From positions 247,455,818-247,519,817 of the forward strand of contig CM030364.1 of NCBI GenBank assembly GCA_017893485.1: a stretch of DNA of 64,000 bases, read 5' to 3'. The translations under genes and the position numbers were made by a program. Positions 12,153 to 23,329 of this stretch are shown here, in pieces (the stretch's first letter is position 1; each line of letters begins with the position of its first letter). This DNA is from Hemerocallis citrina. Its lineage: Eukaryota; Streptophyta; Magnoliopsida; Asparagales; Asphodelaceae. The notes under the pieces are model-generated. The model saw only the letters and a program-made list of their open reading frames with translations. It was not told where the DNA came from and did not search any database.

Positions 12153-12644
12153 AGGCTTCGTAAGTAGTACAAATTTATAAGGAACGACACCCTAGAGTGG
12201 ACATTAGAAGTGTAAGTTTCAGTTTATAAAGATTTAAATGTAAGTAATTTATATTTGTGTTGCTTTATACACTGATGTTTTCTCTTCCTATTAGATGGCT
12301 GGAGTCGTGAATGAAGTAGTTATTGACTTCCATTCATGATTCTCCTCATATACATTGATGTGAGATTGTATGCGAGCATGTTATTCCTCCGTATCAGAGT
12401 GGCGCAGTTGAAGCGTGGTTGGTTGACCCTACATTCACAATACACGTAGACACACTTCCCTTTCAAATTATTTTTTTCGTGAATTTTATCGTAGTACTTT
12501 TCAACATTCAATATTTTTCAAATAAATATTTTTCTTATACTATTAAACACCCATCGACTATGTTTCGCTTTATTGCATTGTTTTCCAAACTATTCCGCAA
12601 TTAAAGACTTAATTGATTTTTCTTCTATCTAATGTTTTCCCTAA
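12153..12644 (+). other. T1 interior, left part
   Basis: It is non-coding. An ATG at 12296 opens only 14 codons before a stop, which could be the remnant of a gag start. No zinc knuckle, protease or RT motif is present. S3 interrupts it at TSD CCTAA. Confidence 0.6.
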
Positions 12645-13189
12645 TGTCACGCCCTGCTTTCCAAAAAGAATACGGAATACGGATACGGGACAAAAGCCCA
12701 GCGAATGATTTTCATCATCCATAAGCTATTCAAGAAATCTTTACAACATTCACAAGAATCATCAGAGTCGGAAGCAAAAGAATCAACCACATGCACATAT
12801 GAGCCAAAATACCAACAAGAATACTTGAAACCAAATATATAATCTCAAATAGTCATGATTTGAATAAAACAATTATCTTGAGTCACATTGCCTAAATACA
12901 AGAATAAATCCAAGTACAAGAATACAATATTGTTCAAGCAAACTACAAGAAATAATAATAATAAAATGCAGCACTAATACTTCATGTCTCTGATACCATC
13001 TGGAACTTGTTCTCCAAAATCTGCAATTCAACAAATGCAGGAAAGAGGAAAAGAGATAAACAAGTACCCGTCAATTGCAAGTTACGGACCACTTATAATG
13101 TAGGATACAAGCACATGGGAAAACTAACTAGCAACATGGTATAAGTATGATGTCAACATAAACAACTAGTATGGCAAAGTGAACAAGTG

Positions 13190-13625
13190 TAAATGGCATG
13201 AATCAAGTGTCAAGTAATCAAGTATCATGTAAACATGCATCAAGTATCAAGTATCATGTAATCATGTATCAAGTGTCAAGTTTCAAGTCTCAAGTATCAT
13301 GTTGTCAAGTATCAAGCAAGCATGTATCATGTTCAAGTATCATGTATCAAGTCTTGTAGTGATTACTATCTAGGTAGCACTTCATGCAGCCCACCTTATA
13401 TGGTTGCTACAACAAACAGTTTCACTTTAGATTTCAAAGTGGACCATAAAGGACAGTATACTCTAGGACAAGTCAAATAATCGAGCTCCATGCTCCAAGT
13501 ATCATGTATCATGTAATCACGTGTCAAGTTGTGCAAGTGGCAAGTATCGTGTCTTACGTGAAAGTATCAAGTAATCACGTGTCAAGTATCATGTCTCAAG
13601 TAATCACGTAAGATTAGTGGATCCC
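13190..13625. repeat. Degenerate short-period repeat in S3 (AAGTATCATGT-type)
   Basis: Many copies of CAAGTATCATGTA, CAAGTGTCAAGT and ATCACGTGTCAAG fill the stretch. It is split by a non-repeat insert of about 130 bp (13,350-13,490). It looks like slippage of a 7-12 nt motif. Confidence 0.7.
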
Positions 13626-15514
13626 CTTCTGAGTACACGTTTCTGAATTATCCACTATTAGATCTGTCCCTTAAACCCCGGCTTGGTTATTTATTATTAA
13701 TTTCAAACAAGCATGTATATGTGCAAGATATATCAAGAATAACATAGCATGATCATGTGACAAGTGCAAGTTGCAAGGTAAACATGTACGAGTGCAAGAT
13801 ATCTCATAAAAGACTAAATTTGACAAATCTCAAGTTCAGGACAGCAAGACCATACTGTAGTAAAACAGTAATTTCCGGTGTTACAAACATCCAAATCTGG
13901 ATCCGTCAAAGGATCTGAAAAATAAACTTCCACACGAATCCAGCGAATATAAATAAGTTATATATTAATTCACAAAAACATAGCTCAAAACTAATTTGAA
14001 TACAAAAGTAAGTTCAGCCAGAAATCAGGAAGACGAATTCAAGAATAGGAAAACAACATGAAAAAACATTAAATAAATCCATAAAAAAATGGGGTATTCC
14101 CCTATATGTCCAGTATCAAAATATAAAGTTTCAAAATTTTCCAGTAAAATTTGATCAGTCATCAAAAATAAGAAAACATCAATAAACGATAGTTTGGCAA
14201 ATATGGAATTCCCAACACTGATGTACAAAAACTATGATATCTTGCAACCAGTGAAACGAAATCCAATTCTTACAAAGGGATATGAAAATAGATAAAATAT
14301 ACTAACTTTCATATTCACAAACATTTTTCATACAGTAAAAAAAATCAGGGTAAAAATACGATTCTTTACATAACATCGAGCAAAACACAGCAAGTATTGT
14401 TTTCATAAACGAGCATGAAACGACATATAAAACTCATCAATAAAATTCACAAAAATTCTGGGTAATCCCTAACTAGATAAAGAAACACTGACCAAAGTTT
14501 TGGATCATAATAATATATGTAGAATCAGTATCAAAATCATTTAGTGATCAAAATCATCGAAAATCAAAATCTGGAAAAAATTGACACCTCTGTAGTAAAA
14601 CAGTCATAACTCACACATACGAAAACAAAATCGAGCAAGGTTAGAGGGGTTTGAAAATAGACGAAATTCTCTGAAACTCATGTTTTATACTGGAACTAAG
14701 ATACTGACTTCAAGACAGTCCAAAACAGCAAACAAAACAGATCAGCGACAAAATACATATTTTTTCCTTTAACAACTCAACATATATCATACAAAATTTG
14801 TTCAAAACACAACCAAACATCAAAATCGAGTCTACCAAGTGTCCAAACATCATGCGTTAGGGTATCCAGCATGTCCACACCAAATATATCACATGGGTCT
14901 CAACCAAATCACGAATTCTCACAAAAGTCTCACATACATGATCAAATCAAGAACGGGTAAAACTTAAGTTATTCCATGTCATATTGTGTCGTGAGGCAAC
15001 TATGGTCAAGTTTTCACAATAGAGACAAAATTCATCAAACATAACACAAACAAGAGTCGTCTCTAGACCCAACTACACTATAGGTGGTATTTTTGACTTG
15101 TATCATACAAAGAAACTTGAGTACAAGTTACTTGTCTTAACCGAAGATGAAGAACGACGAAAACCAAGACTAACGAGCAAAACCCACAAAAGAAAATCCA
15201 CAAGTGAATGAATCCAAGCAAACTTGAGCGAAAATCTCCACACGAACAAACTGCACAAAGAGAGATCAAGAGAGAGGGATGGCGATGGTGGCTTGCGACC
15301 ATGAGAGAACACCAAGCGAGAGAGGGGTCGAGGTGCAAAAGGGTTGTATGATGGTGGTGTTCGGAGTGTGAAGGGTGGTCGGCCAAGAGGGGAAGAGGAG
15401 ATGGGGGCTCGGGTTATCGGGGTGTGCACATAGGCCGGAGGGGGGGTGGCTCTGCCTGGAGGGGGTTTGGGGTGTGCGGCGCAAGCAGCGGGAGAGAGAG
15501 GGATTCCGGGTTGA

Positions 15515-15578
15515 GGGAGGCTAGGGTTAGGGTTTGTGATTAGGGTTTAGGGTTAGGGGGATTAGAGATGTATATATA
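15515..15578 (-). promoter_or_regulatory. S3 promoter: TATA box and telo-box cluster
   Basis: On the minus strand TATATATA is followed within about 50 nt by several AACCCTAA units. Telo-boxes (AAACCCTAA) are known near the start of many plant housekeeping genes, so this LTR may use a similar promoter. They could also be simple-sequence expansion. Confidence 0.45.
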
Positions 15579-15997
15579 TGAGGGGATTAGGGTTAATGGG
15601 TAATTCGGTTGTGGGTAATTAAGAGTAATAGTAGGATTTGAATTAATGGGTTTCAAATAGGATACAAATAGGATTGTGGATTTTAATTGGTTTTGGTAAT
15701 CTTATTAGGGATCAACAATAGGATTGAGAAAAGGATACAACCAACCACCACCACAAGCACCCAAGAAAATAAAAATAAAGAGAACGAGACCAAAATGAAA
15801 GAAAGAACAAAATAATGAAGAACGAAACAAAAGAGACAACCAATCAAACACAAAGAGCTCAAAATGAAATAAAATGAATATATATATATTGAAAACAACT
15901 CCAATATACGGTTCAGAAAGGATACAAGAGAGAAAATATACCAAAATGAAAAATACACTCAAAAATACACAAAAAGAAAAACAGGGGTTACACCTAA

Positions 15998-16265
15998 TAG
16001 TAGTTTTGTATGAAAATTTCTTTCTTTATGGTTATATTTATTTCCCTATGTAAGTTTTCTCGTTTCGTTCTTATAAAATTTTGATACTCATAGTTTTCTT
16101 ATAAAAAGTTTGTCTTATTTTTCCTTAATATTTATTTTTAAGCTACAATTATTTCCTTAAAGTTTGCTGTTTTTTAAATTCAATATGATATTTTCTTGGC
16201 GTGTACAAAATACAATCTTTACCCTAGCGAGTTCCGGGGATGGAACTACTCTAAGGGGGGGAGAG
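15998..16265 (+). other. T1 interior, right part, with polypurine tract at 16253-16265
   Basis: It is AT-rich and non-coding, then TTCCGGGGATGGAACTACTC and the purine run AAGGGGGGGAGAG touching the 3' LTR. The run is the expected plus-strand primer. Confidence 0.8.
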
Positions 16266-16599
16266 TGTATCACCCCGCAAAATTGGAAATGATAATTTTG
16301 CCCTTGTGTGTTATGCACGTGTATTTTGTACCGTTACTAGTAATATTTGTAACATATTTTCATTAAGCATTTTGATTTCCGACTATCTATGCATTTTTCG
16401 TATTTTTATTAAAAGTGTATTTTTCAAATTTGCATGTGTGATGCACGTGTTATTTTCCATCCTCATATTATTATTCTCAAGTATCCATTTCTTTGCATGA
16501 ACAAGTTTTAATTAGCCTTCTTTTGATCCATGGACTTAAAGTAAATTCTAGCCCATTAGATTAAATTAAAATAGAGCCCATGGATCAACCAGCAATTAT
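16266..16599 (+). repeat. T1 3' LTR, segment 1
   Basis: It starts TGTATCACCCC and matches 8564-8895 of the 5' LTR. S4 breaks it at ATTAT. Confidence 0.9.
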
Positions 16600-16858
16600 T
16601 GTAACTCCCCGAATCCCAAATACACTGAATTCGAGATGTTCTGCAGGATCTTTCCACTTCCTTTAGTACAATTTTACAAGGAAATTTGAACTTTTCACTT
16701 TACATCAGAGTTTACATAAAACTTTACACTTTACATTACACAGCGGAAGTAAAATTTACAACAAATGAATAAATGTACAACAACATTGCATAATCTTTAG
16801 TCATCTGTTCCTCTTTAATCTTTATCATGTCATTTACCTGCATATAAGACTGTGGGTA

Positions 16859-16878
16859 CGTCAGTTTATTCAACCGAC
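16859..16878 (-). other. Conserved hairpin near S4 end
   Basis: On the minus strand CGTCGGTT pairs with AACTGACG over 8 bp with one G-T wobble, at the place of the T1 hairpin. Confidence 0.5.
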
Positions 16879-17229
16879 GAACATTATATACGGCCATCCT
16901 CTCTATGCCAGAAATAGTATAACTTATTTTCCATATTTGACAAACACAAACTTGTCACATACCAAACTAAAGGGACTACCCTATTGATGTCGTGTTGTGA
17001 TTGTGCACTTAGTCCTTAATGCAATTATTTATATTAGATGACACTAATGCGCACTTGTTCGGATTCTATGCGTCCCATACTACATAGGTCCGAGGGCAAG
17101 CCTCTTAATCGTTCTTCATCTTTGTAGGGTTCAATCCCTCGCCATGACTTAATCTACTACTGTAACTACGGTGAGTATCCTAGATGATCTATGAGTAAAG
17201 CACGTGTACAGAAAACCTGGAGGGGAATC

Positions 17230-17398
17230 CCACGCCATGTCTTGACTCATCAAGCATGCATTCTGTGGCAATTCAGCCTCCTTCATGGCACACGATCCTC
17301 TTGCAGTCACCAAACATCCCACAAGCATGGCTAAAGTCCGATCATTACTGAGTTGTGCCCACGCCATGTCTTGACTCATCAAGCATGCATTCTGTGGC
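17230..17398 (-). promoter_or_regulatory. Direct 41-bp repeat with bZIP-like core in S4
   Basis: Two copies, 128 bp apart, contain CCACGCCATGTCTTGACTCA and CATGCATTCTGTGG. TGACTCA is the TGAGTCA core of the S2 pair on the other strand. Between them the sequence is unrelated. Confidence 0.45.
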
Positions 17399-18142
17399 TC
17401 ACACACCCGCACCGTAAACTCTAGTTCTCATACTCGTATTTTCCTCTCACTTTCATCACGTCTTCACTATGCACTATTCTTAATTTAATAGAATCATGAA
17501 TAAAATCAAAGCTCTAGAGTTAGCCTCTCCACTAAACCGGACTCATTCATTTATTCAAACATGACCAACCTTGATCTTTCATTTCAATATTTCATTTCAT
17601 TCCTTTCCAAATGCCGGGGGAGACTTAGTTACTCTTTTGTTTCAATTCCAATTCACAATTTCCAATTGAGCATTTCTAACTCATAAATTCATATTCATAA
17701 TCAAACAGATTTCTTTTTCAATAGCAAGATCTCTGAATTATTCAATAGTCCATAATCATACATGGAATTTATATACTTCATCAATTATTAATTTCACATT
17801 GCAATTCACATCACTAACGAATATTCACATTTCATATTTTTCACACTATTCTCAAATGAGAATAATTCACATCCATCACACAATAAAATTTCTCTCTTTT
17901 ACTATATTAATCTTCTAATCCTTCATTTCAAATTCTTTTTGCAAGATATAATTTCACAACAATAAAAATATAGAACCATAGTTCTATTTACACATTTTAT
18001 TCTCAAATCATATTTTATTTCATGCAAATAATTCCCAAATTATTTTTATAAAGTCCTACATGTTTTTACAAGAATAGTCATATTTTTTCTATAATTTTTT
18101 TGATCACAAAAACACTCAAAAATATGTTTTTCTCAACACTGC

Positions 18143-18220
18143 CGAAACCAAGATTCGAACCCAGAACCACGAAGAACACAGCCGACAGCACAAACCACTA
18201 GGCCAAAGGTGCTAGACGGT
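18143..18220 (-). promoter_or_regulatory. tRNA-like module 1 in S4
   Basis: On the minus strand TTTGGCCTAGTGGTT (A box 18195-18205) precedes GGTTCGAATCT (B box 18151-18161). The A box is identical to that of T1 although the surroundings differ. Confidence 0.55.
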
Positions 18221-18297
18221 ATAAGTACGGCTGAGAGCTTTAAATGCTCTCGGCTGCAGACTTAAATTCTTTTCCCAAAAATGCAAAAGTATGTTAC

Positions 18298-18370
18298 TAA
18301 GGGGATTCGAACCAGCAACCTCAGAGAAACAGGCCGCGCGCTCCGACCACTTGAGGTACGTGCTCAGGTT
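18298..18370 (-). promoter_or_regulatory. tRNA-like module 2 in S4
   Basis: On the minus strand TACCTCAAGTGG (A box 18347-18358) precedes a fully canonical B box GGTTCGAATCC (18303-18313). A small hairpin-rich spacer separates it from the other module. Confidence 0.55.
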
Positions 18371-19291
18371 GTCAATTACAATTCGAAATTCTTTTTAAAA
18401 CAATTCTCTCTGTTATTAAAAACCATTCGATATTCAACAAGTCCTCATTTCATTTTGCTTCTATAGAAATTACTGTAAAATTCCAGATTAATTATTTCTC
18501 ATCTAATTTACATATCAGTATGAAAAAGTAATTTTTTTCAACAATTAAAACATATTTTCATACAATTAATTCGAATTCTACATTATAACTACCCCATTCT
18601 TTTCATTTCGACATTTCTTAACCATTAACACTACTAATCCCTTAATTAGCAAACTTCACATTAATTCTCTATTTAATCTTTTACCAAACATACAAAATTA
18701 TATCTTAATTCATTTATTTCAATGAAACACAAGGATTTATTCAAACACACAAAGTAGCATTGTCAATCTACTAACTTTTTGTATATAATTTGTGTTGTAG
18801 CTAATGAAACTATCTTTAATAATTCATGGCCATAATTAATTCACTCACAATTTAGCCTTTACTAATAGAACCACATACACTTTCACATCCACATTTCAAT
18901 CAATCCATAGGTCATTTTTATCAATCAAATGCGTACTCTTATTAATATTTTTCATGCATCATTTTCATTCACATCTAGCATATATTCCTATTTAGAAATA
19001 TAGAAAATTTACCCACCTTATATGGAGAGACTACACTAGCAACCTCCTAGACGAATGTCCTTGCAATGAGAGTGCTCCTCCTCCTAGTCGACGCGCACAC
19101 AAGCCTCCAAGCACACAACCCGTGAGCTCCTTCCCTTGGTAGTCGGCCTCTCCTTTTCTAGTTGATGCAAGCACAACTCCCACACACAACTCAATCTTTT
19201 AACTCACTAAAATAACTACTAGATAATGTAATTTAGACTATAGGTTTGGAAGAATTAGTAAGCACAAGAATAACTAGCCAGGGGGGGGGGG

Positions 19292-19299
19292 TATTTATA
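19292..19299 (-). promoter_or_regulatory. TATA box of S4
   Basis: TATAAATA on the minus strand runs into a 10-nt C tract, exactly as in S2. Confidence 0.6.
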
Positions 19300-19900
19300 C
19301 TAAAAATCAAAGAGAATGGAGGGCTAGGATCAAGTAATTGGTTATAAGATGGAGGGCTAAGATTGAAGTAGGAGTTAGAAACAAATGGTTTAGATTTAAG
19401 GAGGAGTTATACTAACCACCCATAATCAAGTAACCACCACACCATGATCCCACTCAAATTTTTGGTTTCCCTCCAAGATTACAACCAGCCTAGCTTTCTT
19501 TGTGCATATTGCACGTGTACGTGCAATGCACGTGCATGCAATAGCCTCCAAAAATTGTACATTTTATTTTATATAAAAATAAACTTTAATTTTTTATTCT
19601 ACATTACAAGTCATATTTAAAAATAAATTAACTAATGGGCTTTAGTTTATGGGCCAAAAATAATTATTTTAAAATAAAATAAATGAATTACATTTTTGGG
19701 CTTTTTAAAAAGAAAAGGTTTTTTGTCTAATTGAAAGAAGGCTTTATAGAAAAATAATTACAAGCACATATTTAAAAATCTATACTCATCATGATGAAAA
19801 TATCATAACATTTAATTCAACAAAAAAATATTGCACGTGCACACTACGTGCAAAATAAAATAATTTTTCATTAAATGAAAAATCAGGGCATTACAATTAT

Positions 19901-22060
19901 AGCATAATTTAAGTTATCATACACTAATACATGGCAAGTTACAAATTTTAATGTGTATATATGTGTATGTTTATATATGTATAATATAGTGTATGGCTTA
20001 TATAATAAAAGTGATTAGTGTAATAAGGGGTGTTAATTATATAGTGTACAACATAGATAGTAATGTGGAGATTGGGGGGGGGGGGGGGGGGGGGGGGCTC
20101 ACGTGCTTCAAAGAGCATAATGCTACGATCACGTGCTTCAAAGAGCATAATGCTACGATTATATATATGGTGATGGTATAATAATGGAATAATGTGTAAG
20201 TGTAAAAGGGTCCCATGGGAGATGAAACACAACAAGTTGTGCATGCAGAGCATGCTGTTGTTTCATGCCGATGATGTGGCAAGGGGAAGTGGGGCTCTCA
20301 CGTGTGCAGGTGAGGATATGGCCGGTTTTGGATTGGAAGGAGAGAGAGTAAATGAAAGTTAAGTTTTGGAGAGTGAGGAGATGAAAAGTTAGGGGTTTTG
20401 GGAGTTTAGAATATGAAGAGATGGAAGAATTAAAATGAGAAGTTATTAGGTGGGAGATTTTGCAATATAGTCCCTAACCTAGATCTATAAATAGCCACCA
20501 CTTCTCTTCTCTTTTCACACCAAAAAGCAAAACAAATTAAGAAAGAAAGAAAAGAAAGAGAGTAAGAGAGTTCCATTCTTGCCAGGAAAATGAGTCATTG
20601 CTAGGAGGAGAAGCCTTACTAGGAGCTAGGAATCTTTGGAGCTAGAAGTGGTGTTCTCCTTTCTTTTCATTGTTCAAGCTTCACAAAAGGTGGGTGATCT
20701 CTCATTTTCTAATTTTTTAGAATTTGCATGCTAATGAAAGTAAATAAGTAATTTTGAAGTGATAAAATAGAATAACCTATACTATGATTGTGGTGAGATT
20801 AATAGTGAATCATGTCATGTTTGATGAATTAACATTAATCATGTAGTAGTTAATGAGAAAAAGAAGCAATCAATCATTTTGCAATTTCACTAATAATCAT
20901 GAATGAAGAACTTATTGGTTGCATGAATGATGGTTGGAGATTTCCCTTTTGTTAAGCAAATGAATATATTAGTTTTGTAAAATCAGTACTATTGAATTTA
21001 TAGACAAGACATAGAATTATGTTACTTGGAAAGATTGAAATTTCATGTTTAATTAGTGGAAAAGAAACTATTTGGAAGCTATTTCATTTCTCTAAAATAT
21101 GATTTATAAGTCTATAGTTTACTGTTGGAAAGTGAATTCAAATTTTTTTTGAATTCGGTCTAACAAAAAGATTAGTGTGAATAGAGAAATCGAATTTTTT
21201 TCGAAAGAAAAGAGATAAAAGAATGTTTGAACAAAAAGCTAAGAATTAGACTCTTGGTCGTCAGGCACAATTGGCCTAGTGGTTGAGTGTTGCGCTGGCC
21301 TTCTCTGTGGTCTTGGGTTCGAAACCCGTTAGGCCCCAATTATTTTTCTGTTGTTTTATTTTATCCAAAGGCCCTCAACTATAGTGTACAAAATGTATCG
21401 TTTAAGAAATCGAACACGTTTGGCCTAGTGGTTGGCACTGGTTTGCTTGGGCGCCGGCTCAGTTAGTCGGGGGTTCGAAACCCCAGGCCGACATTCTCTT
21501 TTTTTTTGTGTTTCAATCCATTTAATGAGTCTTATGACATCCAAAAATTTAGGGAAGAATCCTAGTGCTATAAAATATGATGGAGAATTTATAGAAAATA
21601 GTTTTAAAGATTTTTCCTTGTTTATTGAAAAGCAAAATAGACATTTGAGATAAAAATGAGACATTGTTTTGTACTAAAAATGAGACTTTATGTTGTGCTA
21701 AAAATGAGAGATCGATTTTGTGCTAAAAAGGAGCAAAATGAGAAATGAAAAATGAGCTTTGTCAAGAATAAATTATTAATGAGATTTATTGGTAGAATGA
21801 GAATAAATTATCTATGTGAATAAATTCTTATTGATGTGGTGATTCACTTATGCAAATTTAGAGTACTTGGTATATGTTGAAATATGAATTGGTTATTTGC
21901 ACTTAAGTTATTAAAGAGATTGATGATGGATGAAAATTTGTTCATGAAAACGAATTATTGTTATAAATCATGAGTAGTATTAAGATAAGATTTGAGACAA
22001 TTGTGAATAGGTTGAAGATAAGGATAATCTAAGTTTAAGATATGATTATTAAAGGGTATG
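19901..22060 (+). repeat. T1 3' LTR, segment 2
   Basis: It continues the LTR after S4 and matches about 8,900-11,030. It has a shorter G tract (about 20074-20097). The 29-30 bp unit ATCACGTGCTTCAAAGAGC is duplicated near 20,098-20,157 and explains the length difference from the 5' LTR. TATAAATA is at 20486. G1 interrupts it at GTATG. Confidence 0.92.
21264..21494 (+). promoter_or_regulatory. tRNA-like pair in T1 3' LTR
   Basis: Module 1 (21264-21338) and module 2 (21414-21494) repeat those of the 5' LTR. TGGCCTAGTGG and GGTTCGAAACC are unchanged in both, with substitutions between them. The second B-box arm improves here (CCCC in place of CCCT). Confidence 0.6.
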
Positions 22061-22632
22061 TGTTACCGCTAAATCTGGTGTGGAGGCAAACAGATAGAAT
22101 TTGTGGATTCTTTGGGGTATCGAATAGCCAAACTTGAAACCTTTCCAACGGAGTTTGACCGTGATCTGCCGCCGTCAACCTGCAAAAAGTGCGAAACACC
22201 GGGGTTGATCCCGGTGATGCACCCTCCGACGCTCAAGTCAGTAATCAGAAAGATTATGAAAGAGCTTTTGCTGGCAAAAGATTGATTACCTCTTAATAGT
22301 GGGGGATGGGGGGTATTTATATCCGCCTTAGGGACCAGTTTCGGGATAAGATCAAATCCTTATTTCCCAGGTGAATGGATAGAAGTGAATCAGGACCGTT
22401 GATTAGGTATAATCATAAACCCTAATTCTACCCAGCTGGACCGGGTTCTCTTGCGAGTTAAAACCCGCACCCAGTTGGGATGGATCCGCTTGTGGGTTAT
22501 AGGGCCTTTGGAAAAAAGAGCCAGTACCCGCTTCAGACCCGTTTGTAGGTGAAATTACCATTTTACCCCTGATCTTTAAGATTCGCATCCGATTTGGACG
22601 GTTCTGATTTAACCCTATTTTTAGCCATATCA
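22061..22632 (-). repeat. G1 3' LTR
   Basis: It pairs with 40584-41152. It contains CACCGGG-gttgat-CCCGGTG, a 7-bp hairpin. Confidence 0.92.
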
Positions 22633-22650
22633 CGAGCCCCCCCACTCCCG
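22633..22650 (-). other. G1 polypurine tract
   Basis: On the minus strand CGGGAGTGGGGGGGCTCG directly abuts the 3' LTR, so it primes plus-strand DNA. Confidence 0.75.
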
Positions 22651-23325
22651 AAGACTGAGTTTAATCAGCCTTTGAGGAGTAGTTTCACTGTTTTAATGGC
22701 CTGCGGAGTTGTATCGGAGTCCAAATGAGGGGTGTCGAGTCTTTGTATAAGGTATTATGGTGATTTTCAGAACTAGTTGCATGCTCAAGGTTATTCTTGA
22801 GCTCTCCTGAACTTTTAGTGATTTTTCTTAATTTTTATCTATTTTTTGAACCATTTATTTAAATTTGCGAAGCGGTGATTTATTGTTCGGGGTCCTTAAT
22901 TAATAATTCTAAGCAATAATTATTTATCCAGGGGCTCAAAAATATTTTCCCAAATTTATAATTATTTTTTAGAATTTTTAATTAATTTTCCTGAATTTTT
23001 AATCATTTTTTTTGCAATTTTTAAATAAATAATTCGATTTTAATAAATAGAAATTAATTTTTAATTCGATTTATGACCGGGCGCGTTCTGGGCCCTTCAT
23101 CAGCATAGGGTGAAAATTTTGGGGAGATCTAATGCTTGTGGTCGCTTGAAGGAGTCCCTCTCTTCGTTAGGTGGTTTAGTTGCTTCGGCATCGTTGTCGA
23201 CCCCTCTCAATCGCATGTTATTAAGGAGGCCGAGGTCTAGGGAGGTTCGGCATCCTCTGTCGAAGAGCAGAGATACTTTGGCGAGGCTACAGGCGCTGAG
23301 AGGGGGTCTGGCGAGCCTTTGCCGA
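22651..23325 (-). other. G1 3' untranslated region, non-repeat part
   Basis: It is AT-rich to about 23,080, then GC-rich and grading into the 68-bp array. G2 has a counterpart at 48,960-49,490. I see no gene. Confidence 0.6.
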
Positions 23326-23329
23326 AGTT

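Larger units (their letters stand above)
12645..15992 (-). mobile_element. S3: giant solo LTR, 3,348 bp, minus orientation
   Basis: It begins TGTCACGCCC on the plus strand, ends GGGGTTACA and is flanked by CCTAA (12640-12644 and 15993-15997). Its promoter side faces the minus strand: TATATATA at 15571-15578, then telomere-like repeats and a C-rich leader. It lies in the T1 interior. It has no coding sequence; 13,700-15,000 is AT-rich with nothing I recognise. I did not find the tRNA-like pair seen in S2, T1 and S4. Confidence 0.88.
16600..19895 (-). mobile_element. S4: giant solo LTR, 3,296 bp, minus orientation
   Basis: It is flanked by ATTAT (16595-16599 and 19896-19900) inside the T1 3' LTR. 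In its own sense it starts TGTAATGCCCTG and ends GGGGAGTTACA, and it is a close relative of S2. It shows TATAAATA at 19292-19299 (minus) followed by a C tract, a tRNA-like pair at 18143-18370, a 41-bp direct repeat at 17230 and 17358, and the terminal hairpin at 16859-16878. No coding region. The stretch 18,480-18,990 is AT-rich and featureless. Confidence 0.92.
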
